From assembly GCA_003218615.1 (NCBI GenBank), contig QHOD01000216.1, positions 1-5,437 on the forward strand: DNA of 5,437 nucleotides, written 5' to 3'. The translations under genes were made by a program, and so were the position numbers. This document shows positions 1 to 4,517 of the stretch, in pieces. The notes beneath the pieces are model-generated. The model had not been told where the DNA came from, did not search any database, and saw only the letters and a program-made list of their open reading frames with translations. Source of the DNA: Verrucomicrobiota bacterium. Lineage in GTDB: Bacteria > Verrucomicrobiota > Verrucomicrobiia > Chthoniobacterales > UBA10450. Numbering within the stretch: position 1 is the stretch's first letter; each line of letters begins with the position of its first letter.

Positions 1-331
1 ATGGCGACTCCTTGTTCAGTAAAGGCGTAAGACAGGTAAAGGTCACAATCTGTGATCTCAAACGGGAACTAGCCCAAGAAGTTGGGGACTTTGAGATCAC
101 AATTTGTGATCTCAAAGCAGCGAGTTCATCATCGGTAAGTTGAAACGCGAAATCGGCCGGAAACCGCTTGCGATTCCGGGCCACCGCTTGATTCAAGCTG
201 CGCACTTCCACCCCGTAGAGCATCGCGAGGTCGGCGTCGAACATCACCTTTTCACCGCGGATGAAGAAGACGAGCTGCGCAACGTTTTCCGGTTTCAAGA
301 CGATTACCCTCTTGGATACCAACGAAGCCAT
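1..331 (-). pseudogene. ORF6N-domain DNA-binding protein, 5' part, apparently frameshifted, truncated by window edge
   Basis: Read leftward from the ATG at 331, the protein begins MASLVSKRVIVLKPENV and contains the ORF6N core (about residues 20-80): IRGEKVMFDADLAMLYGVEV, then LNQAVARNRKRFPADFAFQL and LRSQIV. This domain occurs in phage-derived and chromosomal DNA-binding proteins; the cellular role is usually unknown. The family normally continues soon after LRSQIV into a YLPYAFTEQGVAM-like block. Here that block (YLSYAFTEQGVA) is clearly encoded at about 2-37 but in a different minus-strand frame, while the starting frame reads unrelated residues (TFTCLTPLLNKESP). The second frame is closed upstream by a TAG at 69-71, so the shift (one base missing or two added) lies between about 71 and 37. 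LRSQIV also occurs twice, at residues 73-78 and 91-96, suggesting a 54-bp internal duplication. No strong ribosome binding site precedes the ATG. It is probably a decayed gene; a sequencing error is the alternative. The family call is firm, pseudogene status less so. Confidence 0.72.
42..116. repeat. 54-bp-spaced direct repeat containing a 27-bp perfect inverted repeat, inside the ORF6N gene
   Basis: Positions 90-101 and 105-116 form a perfect inverted repeat with 12-bp arms (TTTGAGATCACA and its complement) around a 3-bp centre. Positions 42-62 repeat 96-116 with two mismatches in 21 bases, exactly 54 bp away, a whole number of codons. On the coding strand both copies encode LRSQIV. The arrangement fits a local in-frame duplication. 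The palindrome could be a protein-binding site or a by-product of the codons for this conserved peptide. Confidence 0.75.
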
Positions 332-389
332 TTGTGAGGCGAAACCCTAACCGAAACTTTTCCCGGTGAGAAGCGCTTAAAGCGCAGAA

Positions 390-410
390 GTCAGACGTCA
401 GAGGTCAGCC
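390..410. repeat. Degenerate heptamer array, GTCAGAC type
   Basis: Three consecutive 7-bp units, GTCAGAC, GTCAGAG and GTCAGCC, lie in the spacer between the divergent ORF6N gene and the gene at 575. It is the first of several 7-bp-period arrays in the window. Confidence 0.7.
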
Positions 411-457
411 GTCTTCATTGATTACGGCGAGCCAAGGATGTCAGGGACCTGAGGGAA

Positions 458-475
458 GAGTTGAGAGTTGAGAGA
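458..475. repeat. Heptamer array, GAGTTGA type
   Basis: Two perfect copies of GAGTTGA (458-464, 465-471) are followed by a partial third (GAG). The unit differs from the array at 390 but the period is the same. Confidence 0.65.
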
Positions 476-480
476 CGGCA

Positions 481-515
481 GAATTGCGGAATGCGGATTG
501 GGGAGTGCGGAAAAG
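481..515. repeat. Degenerate heptamer array, GGAWTGC type
   Basis: Five adjacent 7-bp units start at 481, 488, 495, 502 and 509 (GAATTGC, GGAATGC, then GGATTGG, GGAGTGC, GGAAAAG). Positions 485-500 are identical over 16 bases to 4371-4386, where the same unit family recurs. The array lies 60 bp upstream of the start codon at 575, so it may fall in or near that gene's promoter region; no promoter can be assigned with confidence. Confidence 0.8.
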
Positions 516-558
516 GTCGTCGTAAACGTCCAAAATTTTTGGGTGATACGAATTAATA

Positions 559-570
559 GGGAGAAAGGGG
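559..570 (+). promoter_or_regulatory. Purine-rich ribosome binding site for the gene at 575
   Basis: A GGGAGAAAGGGG stretch ends four bases before the ATG at 575. Its AAAGGGG part resembles a Shine-Dalgarno site and supports this start over the nearby internal ATG at codon 6. It is the clearest ribosome binding site in the window. Confidence 0.65.
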
Positions 571-574
571 AATA

Positions 575-1099
575 ATGAGGATACTAACAATGACAGTGAT
601 ATTGGGGTTACCGCTCATGGCGCTAGGCCAGCAAGCGGAGCCACAACAGACGCAGGGGCAGACGAAAGAAACGCAAACTACTGCGCCGACGAAAGGAAAG
701 AAGATGCGTCCCGGTCAGGAGGCGACTAAGGCGCAGGCAAAACCTGAAACGGGCACAAACGTTCGTGGACAGACGAACGTTAAGGGTCGCGCTCCGGACG
801 TAAACAGGAATGAACCTGGGGCACGTTCCAGCACGGGCCAGACGAACGTGACGAACACGAATCAGACGACGACGGTGAACAAGCAAGAGTTCAGGTCGCG
901 TCATAGCGAAGTGTTCAGTCTAGGGCGGCATCCGAAAGAGTTCTTCGCCCAACGATTTGGTGAGAACCATTTCCGGTTGATCGGGAACTCGTACTTCGTT
1001 TTCGTGGACGGCTGCTGGGTCGCGGTTGACGTGGACGGCTTTGTCTACACGGAACGCGTGATCTGCGCAGGCGATCCGGACTTTGTTGAAGTTGATTAG
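575..1099 (+). CDS. Exported low-complexity protein with TNVxG motifs and aromatic C-terminal domain; function unknown
   Basis: I do not recognise a named family. Residues 1-18 (MRILTMTVILGLPLMALG) look like a Sec signal peptide, with likely cleavage before QQAEP. Residues 19-105 are hydrophilic and low in complexity, rich in Gln, Thr, Lys and Asn, and probably disordered; they hold TNVRG (61-65), TNVKG (67-71) and TNVTN (90-94). Residues 108-170 look folded: HPKEFFAQRFGENHFRLIG, then YFVFVDGCWVAV. Cys147 and Cys164 could form a disulfide in the periplasm. The segment RLIGNSYFVFVDGCWVAV resembles ELIGGGYYFWNAGYWFPA in the next gene (1407-2447), and both proteins carry TNVxG, so the two are probably distant paralogues. 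The gene has a good ribosome binding site and a strong hairpin terminator right after its stop, suggesting a single-gene transcript. An envelope or secreted role is inferred from the signal peptide only. Confidence 0.8.
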   Translation: MRILTMTVILGLPLMALGQQAEPQQTQGQTKETQTTAPTKGKKMRPGQEATKAQAKPETGTNVRGQTNVKGRAPDVNRNEPGARSSTGQTNVTNTNQTTTVNKQEFRSRHSEVFSLGRHPKEFFAQRFGENHFRLIGNSYFVFVDGCWVAVDVDGFVYTERVICAGDPDFVEVD

Positions 1100-1115
1100 C
1101 GCAGCCGCTGCGCCA

Positions 1116-1151
1116 AACAAAAGCGCTCCGCTGATGCGGGGCGCTTTTGTT
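1116..1151 (+). terminator. Rho-independent terminator after the gene at 575-1099
   Basis: Arms 1116-1129 and 1138-1151 pair over 14 bp with one mismatch (AACAAAAGCGC paired with GCGCTTTTGTT) around an 8-base loop. The T-rich right arm supplies the U tract, and the matching A-rich left arm makes it potentially bidirectional. It starts 16 bases after the stop codon. Confidence 0.85.
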
Positions 1152-1406
1152 GCAGCTAGCGAGTGCCAACCGGAAAGTTTTTCCGTCGCGCGGAGCAGAG
1201 CGGTCCGTTTTATCCGGCTAAGCGCCGGGAAAGCAACACCTCGTATCGGCAATAATTTTGTTCGCGGGAAACCGGATGGGTGCGCTGGCACGATATACCT
1301 CTAGGCGATCGATGCCGCGTAAAAGGCGTTTGCCTCACGCGGGTGGGGGAAATTACAGGAAGGGCCTGAATAGATCGCGCACATTCAACGACTAAACATT
1401 ATTATT
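1152..1406. other. Intergenic spacer with no gene seen
   Basis: Together with the terminator this makes a 307-base stretch without a gene. No RNA gene or convincing promoter stands out. Reading frames here have no recognisable protein. The spacer should hold the promoter of the 1407 gene, but no Shine-Dalgarno site lies directly before that ATG: the preceding bases are AAACATTATTATT. Confidence 0.5.
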
Positions 1407-2447
1407 ATGAAAAATCTTACCAGGGCCCAAGCGATGCCCGGGGCAAACGCGGCGAAGCCTGAGGCCGCGAAGCCGCGCGGAGCGATGAAGGAACGCGGCG
1501 CGACGACTGAGCCCGGAGCCACGAATGAGCCCGGTGCAGGAAAGGGCCGAAAAACTCGAGCGAGTCAAGAATCTGCGACCGCCCCGGGAACGAATGTTTC
1601 CGGTGAACAAACCGGCGGAGCTACGACTGAGCCCGGTGCAGGAAAAGGCCGGAAGGCTCGAGCGACCCAGGAATCTGCGACTGCCCCCGCGACGGAAACG
1701 AATGTTTCCGGTCAACCGGCAGCCAGTGCGTCGCCCGGCGCGAAGGAGCAGGCGCAGCAGCGCAGGAAAGGAATGAAGACGCCTGCCGCAAACGCCAAGG
1801 CATCGCCCAGTGCTTCCCCAGCAACGGCGGCGGCTACTGCCGCTCCGTCAGTTTCGACAGCCGGCCAGCAAAACACCCGGACTAACGTGGCGGGCGGGAC
1901 AAAGAAGGCCGACCCGCAGAAGGTGCAGCAGGTCAAGCAGCAGGCGCAGCAGATCAAACAACAGCACGCGAATTTCCGCGCCCAGCCAAGGCCGGACAAG
2001 GTTCCGCCGGTTACCTTCAACCAGAATTATCGGATCCAAGGAAGCGATCAGTGGCAGGGCACGCAATACCAGGCATTCCGCTCGTATCATCCGGAACGGC
2101 ACGACCAGGGTTGGTATCACTCGCATTACAACCGCGTGGAGCTGATCGGTGGCGGTTATTACTTCTGGAATGCCGGCTACTGGTTCCCGGCATGGGGTTA
2201 CAGTCCTGCGGCCGAGTATTATGCTTACGATGGACCGATCTATGTGGGTCAACGTGCTGAGCCGCCGGACCGAGTGATTGCGGACGTCCAAACTGAGCTG
2301 CAGCAGATGGGATATTACCAAGGCGAGGTGGATGGATTGCTCGGGCCATTGACCCGGCAGGCGCTTGCCGACTATCAGGCTGATCAAGGGCTCACGCAGA
2401 CGGCAGCGATCGACGAACCGACGCTCAATTCTCTCGGGATGAGTTAA
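1407..2447 (+). CDS. Low-complexity protein with C-terminal peptidoglycan-binding domain; signal peptide apparently missing
   Basis: Residues 1-165 are low complexity (Ala, Pro, Gly, Lys, Thr) and contain two near-identical tandem units (37-70 and 71-105). TNVxG occurs at 62, 98 and 159. Residues 168-190 (QKVQQVKQQAQQIKQQ) could form a short coiled coil. Residues 200-285 are rich in Tyr and Trp (YHPERHDQGWYHSHYNRVEL, then GGGYYFWNAGYWFPAWGY) and resemble the C-terminus of the preceding gene's protein. Residues 287-344 match the peptidoglycan-binding-domain-1 fold (PF01471): VQTELQQMGYYQGEVDGLLG, then TRQALADYQADQGL and IDEPTLNSLG. That domain usually anchors envelope proteins to the cell wall, so export would be expected, yet the N-terminus MKNLTRAQAMPGANAAKPEA has no hydrophobic core. 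An in-frame TAG at 1371-1373 and the absence of ATG, GTG or TTG between it and 1407 rule out a longer version. The N-terminus looks like MKNL joined to an AQA cleavage site with the core deleted. No Shine-Dalgarno site precedes it. The domain call is firm; localisation is uncertain. Confidence 0.82.
   Translation: MKNLTRAQAMPGANAAKPEAAKPRGAMKERGATTEPGATNEPGAGKGRKTRASQESATAPGTNVSGEQTGGATTEPGAGKGRKARATQESATAPATETNVSGQPAASASPGAKEQAQQRRKGMKTPAANAKASPSASPATAAATAAPSVSTAGQQNTRTNVAGGTKKADPQKVQQVKQQAQQIKQQHANFRAQPRPDKVPPVTFNQNYRIQGSDQWQGTQYQAFRSYHPERHDQGWYHSHYNRVELIGGGYYFWNAGYWFPAWGYSPAAEYYAYDGPIYVGQRAEPPDRVIADVQTELQQMGYYQGEVDGLLGPLTRQALADYQADQGLTQTAAIDEPTLNSLGMS
1515..1721 (+). repeat. Imperfect tandem repeat (102 and 105 bp) inside the peptidoglycan-binding protein gene
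   Basis: Unit 1 (1515-1616) and unit 2 (1617-1721) encode near-identical 34- and 35-residue blocks starting GATNEPGAGKGRK and GATTEPGAGKGRK, and both contain QESATAP and TNVSG. A partial unit (GATTEPGA) precedes them at residues 31-38. The differences are mostly single bases plus one extra codon in unit 2, indicating fairly recent in-frame duplication in a disordered region. Confidence 0.85.
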
Positions 2448-2450
2448 GCC

Positions 2451-2492
2451 AGAGGACCGAGGACAGAGATCCGAGATCAGCGGACAGATATT
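2451..2492. repeat. Degenerate heptamer array between stop codon and terminator
   Basis: Five to six 7-bp units start three bases after the stop of the preceding gene: AGAGGAC, CGAGGAC, then AGAGATC, CGAGATC, AGCGGAC and a weaker AGATATT. Units alternate so that a 14-bp period is also visible. The array lies within the likely transcribed 3' untranslated region. Confidence 0.75.
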
Positions 2493-2498
2493 TAAGAG

Positions 2499-2540
2499 AA
2501 GCCGCCGGGCGCACGAATGCCTCGGCGGCTTTTCTGTTTT
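2499..2540 (+). terminator. Rho-independent terminator after the peptidoglycan-binding protein gene
   Basis: AAGCCGCCG (2499-2507) pairs perfectly with CGGCGGCTT (2523-2531) around a 15-base loop, followed by a T-rich tail (TTTCTGTTTT). It is 51 bases after the stop codon and separates this gene from the convergent minus-strand genes. Confidence 0.82.
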
Positions 2541-2688
2541 AGGCGCCAGGGAGTCGAGGCGCGCTCGATCGCCACAATCCTTCAGCCGTCTAACTTTACG
2601 ACTTTTCGCGTCGGCGCGCCGAAGGGAATAGCGCGGGCGGCGCAGCGAGGAAAGCAGAATTAGGAGGAAGAAGCGCGACCCGGAAATT
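2541..2688. other. Convergent intergenic region, nothing recognised
   Basis: This sequence lies between the plus-strand terminator and the gene remnant at 2689-2730. It contains a 12-bp perfect palindrome, TCGGCGCGCCGA (2611-2622), and otherwise no supported gene, RNA or repeat. No clear T-tailed terminator for the minus-strand transcripts was found. Confidence 0.45.
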
Positions 2689-2730
2689 TTATTTCGTCTT
2701 GCGCCAGACTACGTCTTCGTTGTTTCGGTC
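2689..2730 (-). pseudogene. 3'-end remnant or second copy of the NTF2-like gene's C-terminus
   Basis: Read leftward from 2730, this encodes DRNNEDVVWRKTK followed by TAA at 2689-2691. The gene next to it ends DRRNNEDVVWAKKR. Eight residues (RNNEDVVW) are identical, while six of those eight codons differ at the third base and none differs in meaning. The copies are offset by 65 bp, so they are in different frames, and 23 bp separate the gene's TAG from this copy. That gap, with neighbouring bases, forms an inverted repeat at 2727-2742 (GGTCGCC and GGCGACC). It is best explained as the surviving tail of a diverged tandem paralogue or a recombination scar. It is too short to be a gene itself. 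Confidence 0.65.
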
Positions 2731-2753
2731 GCCACGGCGACCAGGCCGGTCTG

Positions 2754-3560
2754 CTATCTTTTCTTGGCCCACACGACATCCTCGTTATTCCGCCTATCAA
2801 TCAGGGCGTCGACCTTGCCGTGGGCGTCGTAACGGAAGAGGATCCGGCCTTCGACACCTTTGCGGAAAAAGAGATCGGAAGTTTCGGGGAACAGTTGTTC
2901 CTTTTTGTTGAGTTGTTCCCTTTTGCCTTTGCGTTCGACAAATAAGTTTCCGCCCTCGGCCGTAACCGATCTTGTTTGATCGGGCGCGAGCTCATAAATG
3001 CCGACGAAGTCGCCGAATTTTTTCGGATCGATCTTTCCTATGGCCGGGTCTTCGTAATAACGGTGCGCCTGGCTGGCGATGATTTTCCATTGTATCTCGG
3101 TCGCTCCCGCGTCGCTCGACCGCGCACCCTTGCGGCTTTGCCGGCCATGTCGCTCATCCCGGTCGCTCCATTCGCCGCTCCGCCGCAGCCAGGTGTCGGT
3201 GACGTGATAACGCGCCCTTAGATTCTGGCCGAAGATGGTTTCGGTTTCGTCGAGATCATAGCTCAGCACGGCGGTGTCGTTGATGATCCGGCTTTGGACA
3301 TTGTTGACTTTGATGCTGCCGGAATAACCAGCGGGAAGCGACGTGATGTCGGCGATGAGCTTGGCTTTATCGAAGGTCCGGCCTTTTTCGTCGGAGAAGA
3401 TGCAGTCGTCGGCGAAATATTTTTTCCAAGGCGCCTGGTCTCCCGGCACGATGGCGTCGTAAAGCTCTTGGGTGCGATGGACGAGCTCGTCCTGGGTGAT
3501 CGGTGCATCTGCGGCATGGGCGAGCGCGGTTGCGAAAATGATGACAGGCAGAACTTTCAT
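2754..3560 (-). CDS. Exported NTF2-like (SnoaL/DUF4440-type) protein with an internal in-frame repeat insertion
   Basis: Residues 1-17 (MKVLPVIIFATALAHAA) are a signal peptide. Residues 21-172 have the pattern of the NTF2-like/SnoaL/DUF4440 fold: an N-terminal helix (ELVHRTQELYDAIVPGD), WKKYFADDCIFSDEKGRTFD, a loop with ADITSLPAGYS, then strands IINDTAVLSYDLDE, YHVTDTWLRRSGEW and KIIASQAHRYYEDP. Residues 183-265 form a small beta-rich C-terminal domain (FGDFVGIYELAPDQ to NNEDVVW) of the DUF3471-like sort often attached to periplasmic proteins. No catalytic residues can be assigned, so the function is unknown. Residues 132-158 (SDRDERHGRQSRKGARSSDA and seven more) are foreign to the fold: deleting them rejoins RSGEW to KIIASQ, which is what the family predicts. 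The protein would then have 241 residues. The start at 3560 is supported by the signal peptide, though no strong ribosome binding site precedes it. The gene lies 78 bp downstream of the PagL-like gene on the same strand and may be cotranscribed with it. Confidence 0.82.
   Translation of the reverse strand: MKVLPVIIFATALAHAADAPITQDELVHRTQELYDAIVPGDQAPWKKYFADDCIFSDEKGRTFDKAKLIADITSLPAGYSGSIKVNNVQSRIINDTAVLSYDLDETETIFGQNLRARYHVTDTWLRRSGEWSDRDERHGRQSRKGARSSDAGATEIQWKIIASQAHRYYEDPAIGKIDPKKFGDFVGIYELAPDQTRSVTAEGGNLFVERKGKREQLNKKEQLFPETSDLFFRKGVEGRILFRYDAHGKVDALIDRRNNEDVVWAKKR
3092..3166. mobile_element. Small (about 75 bp) repeat element inserted in frame in the NTF2-like gene
   Basis: TCCATT occurs at 3086-3091 and again at 3167-3172, 81 bp apart. 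Excising one copy plus the intervening 75 bases restores the uninterrupted protein RSGEWKIIASQ. The insert is 27 codons with no stop in frame. It contains inverted-repeat material (CGGTCG at 3098-3103 and CGACCG at 3117-3122) and a second CGGTCGCTCC at 3160-3169. Its left end, ATTGTATCTCGG followed by CTCCCG and TCGCTCG, recurs at 4383-4410. It is too short to encode a transposase and would have to be mobilised in trans. The TCCATT copies may be a 6-bp target duplication, although part of ATTG could belong to the element. Confidence 0.7.
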
Positions 3561-3590
3561 AAGGCTAAAGATGTGGAGCCACGCCGTGTT

Positions 3591-3602
3591 GCAGATTTCT
3601 GC
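3591..3602. other. Short palindrome in the spacer between the two minus-strand genes
   Basis: GCAGATTTCTGC is a 12-bp near-complete palindrome in the 78-bp spacer. In the same spacer TAAGGCT (3560-3566) and AGCCTTA (3622-3628) are complementary over 7 bp and could bring the spacer into a larger stem close to the NTF2-like gene's start codon. Neither has a T tract, so a terminator is unlikely. Confidence 0.3.
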
Positions 3603-3638
3603 AAGGACTGTCGCAATAACAGCCTTAATGAGGCGATT

Positions 3639-4277
3639 TTAGTGGAAGAAATAGCTTACGCCGAGCTGGCCGCCGAGCGAATTTAGCCCGCGGTTGCGGT
3701 CGGTAGCGCCGGCGTTGGAAATGTGACGATAGGTGACCTCCGCCACGACGGTCCAGTTTGCATTGAGGTGATAGCGAAGCCCGAGGCTGTCAACCAGCAT
3801 CGCTTCAATGTTGCTGCCGAGAACATCTTGAGCGTCGGTGTCGGCATCATGGTAAAGACCGCCGGCCCCAGTCTGGATGTAGGGCACCCATTTCGGATTG
3901 GGACCGTGCACGAAGTTCCAGCGGACGAGGAGATTCCCGCCGATGAGATAGCTAGCCGGACCTTCGAAGAACTGGCCGCCCATTGGTTCCAGCAGGAACT
4001 CGAGGTCGCCTCGGAACAACCCGCCGCCCGTCAGGTCTGTGACCACATAACCCAGGCGCAGGCTCTGCAGCGCGTAGTCAAATCGGGTCTGATTGCCGCC
4101 AGCGTCCCAGAACGCGCCCGCCAGCAACTGGACTTCCCACGCGCCTCTTTCGTACGGAACGTTGGAAATTGTCATCTCGTTGGACGGACGCATCACGGCG
4201 ACGCCCGCGTTGGCGTTGAGCGCGCCCGTTACAACACACCAAATCGCTGGTGCAACGACAAAAAGCTTTTTGATCAT
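3639..4277 (-). CDS. PagL-family lipid A 3-O-deacylase / acyloxyacyl hydrolase
   Basis: PagL-family proteins (PF09411) are small outer-membrane beta-barrels that remove an ester-linked acyl chain from lipid A. Residues 1-24 (MIKKLFVVAPAIWCVVTGAL to NANA) are a signal peptide. The mature part of about 188 residues has alternating amphipathic strands expected of an 8-stranded barrel: WEVQLLAGAFWDAG, SLRLGYVV, GDLEFLLEPMGG, GGNLLVRWNFV, WVPYIQTGAGGLYHDAD, SLGLRYHLNANWTVVAEVTY. It ends in aromatic YFFH, typical of outer-membrane proteins. The signature YRHISNAG holds the family's catalytic His and Ser (His185, Ser187). In the Pseudomonas enzyme a catalytic Glu follows the Ser by 12 residues (from memory); here that position is Asn199 (RGLNSL). 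Many environmental homologues seem to share this Asn, so activity may be retained or altered. Length and start fit the family. It is the first gene of a probable two-gene minus-strand unit. Confidence 0.87.
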   Translation of the reverse strand: MIKKLFVVAPAIWCVVTGALNANAGVAVMRPSNEMTISNVPYERGAWEVQLLAGAFWDAGGNQTRFDYALQSLRLGYVVTDLTGGGLFRGDLEFLLEPMGGQFFEGPASYLIGGNLLVRWNFVHGPNPKWVPYIQTGAGGLYHDADTDAQDVLGSNIEAMLVDSLGLRYHLNANWTVVAEVTYRHISNAGATDRNRGLNSLGGQLGVSYFFH

Positions 4278-4316
4278 GGCTGAGCTTTCTAGGCGGTTCC
4301 CGTCCGCGTATCGAGG

Positions 4317-4325
4317 TTTTTTTTT
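4317..4325. other. Nine-base T/A homopolymer tract upstream of the PagL-like gene
   Basis: Nine consecutive T (A on the coding strand of the PagL-like gene) lie 40 to 48 bases upstream of its start codon. The tract could be part of a promoter's upstream element or a slippage-prone site altering promoter spacing. No convincing -35/-10 pair was identified, so this is only a candidate. Confidence 0.3.
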
Positions 4326-4359
4326 CCAAGAATAAGAGGAGGGCAGAAACGAGAGCTTC

Positions 4360-4387
4360 AGAATGCGAAGTGCGGAATGCGGATTGT
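4360..4387. repeat. Degenerate heptamer array, GGAWTGC type (second copy)
   Basis: Four 7-bp units start at 4360, 4367, 4374 and 4381 (AGAATGC, GAAGTGC, then GGAATGC, GGATTGT). The unit matches the 481-515 array, with 16 bases identical between 4371-4386 and 485-500. The array runs directly into the copy of the small mobile repeat's end. Confidence 0.8.
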
Positions 4388-4411
4388 ATCTCGGCTACTC
4401 CCGGATCGCTC
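4383..4411. repeat. Partial second copy of the small mobile repeat
   Basis: ATTGTATCTCGG is identical to 3089-3100, and the next bases keep CTCCCG and TCGCTCG at the same spacing. Similarity fades after about 4411, so only one end is recognisable; the following 4412-4470 has no clear match to the insert. The spacer copy and the in-gene copy point in the same direction on the plus strand. Confidence 0.6.
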
Positions 4412-4477
4412 GGCTCGGATCAGCCCACCTGGCGGCGTCGCCGTATGCCGTGTTGCGGATCGCGGAAAGATCTTTAG

Positions 4478-4500
4478 ACAGGATGAACAGGATTAACTGG
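4478..4500. repeat. Nonamer tandem repeat, ACAGGATKA type
   Basis: ACAGGATGA (4478-4486) and ACAGGATTA (4487-4495) are followed by a partial ACTGG, giving a 9-bp period. A further ACAGGACATG at 4511-4520 overlaps the start codon of the cupin-like gene, so the repeat may have supplied that gene's leader. Similar ACAGGAT repeats are, from memory, common in spacers of Planctomycetota and Verrucomicrobiota. Confidence 0.6.
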
Positions 4501-4517
4501 CTTTTTTAAAACAGGAC

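Noticed and set aside
390..515. Short repeats as a possible CRISPR array
   Set aside because: Units are 7 bp, adjacent and without spacers, and no cas gene is present.
920..1291. Minus-strand frame covering the end of the first exported protein gene and the terminator
   Set aside because: It crosses a strong hairpin terminator and has no recognisable features.
1525..1776. Long plus-strand reading frame in a second frame of the 1407-2447 gene
   Set aside because: It follows the tandem repeat of the real gene and has no domain; it is a by-product of GC-rich repetitive coding sequence.
1848..2387. 179-codon minus-strand reading frame opposite the peptidoglycan-binding gene
   Set aside because: The plus-strand frame carries a recognisable domain, and the antisense frame has no family resemblance.
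2611..2622. 12-bp palindrome TCGGCGCGCCGA as a possible operator
   Set aside because: It is GC-rich, isolated, and in a convergent spacer where no promoter is expected; likely chance.
3092..3166. In-gene insertion as a natural variable loop of the protein
   Set aside because: Flanking TCCATT duplication, restoration of the fold on removal, and the recurrence of one end at 4383 favour an inserted repeat, though homologue alignment is needed to be certain.
3294..3686. 130-codon plus-strand frame opposite the NTF2-like gene
   Set aside because: No recognisable domain, no ribosome binding site, and it overlaps a well-supported exported protein.
3723..4283. 186-codon plus-strand frame opposite the PagL-like gene
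   Set aside because: The minus frame has a signal peptide, beta-barrel strands and the HIS motif; the plus frame is its shadow.
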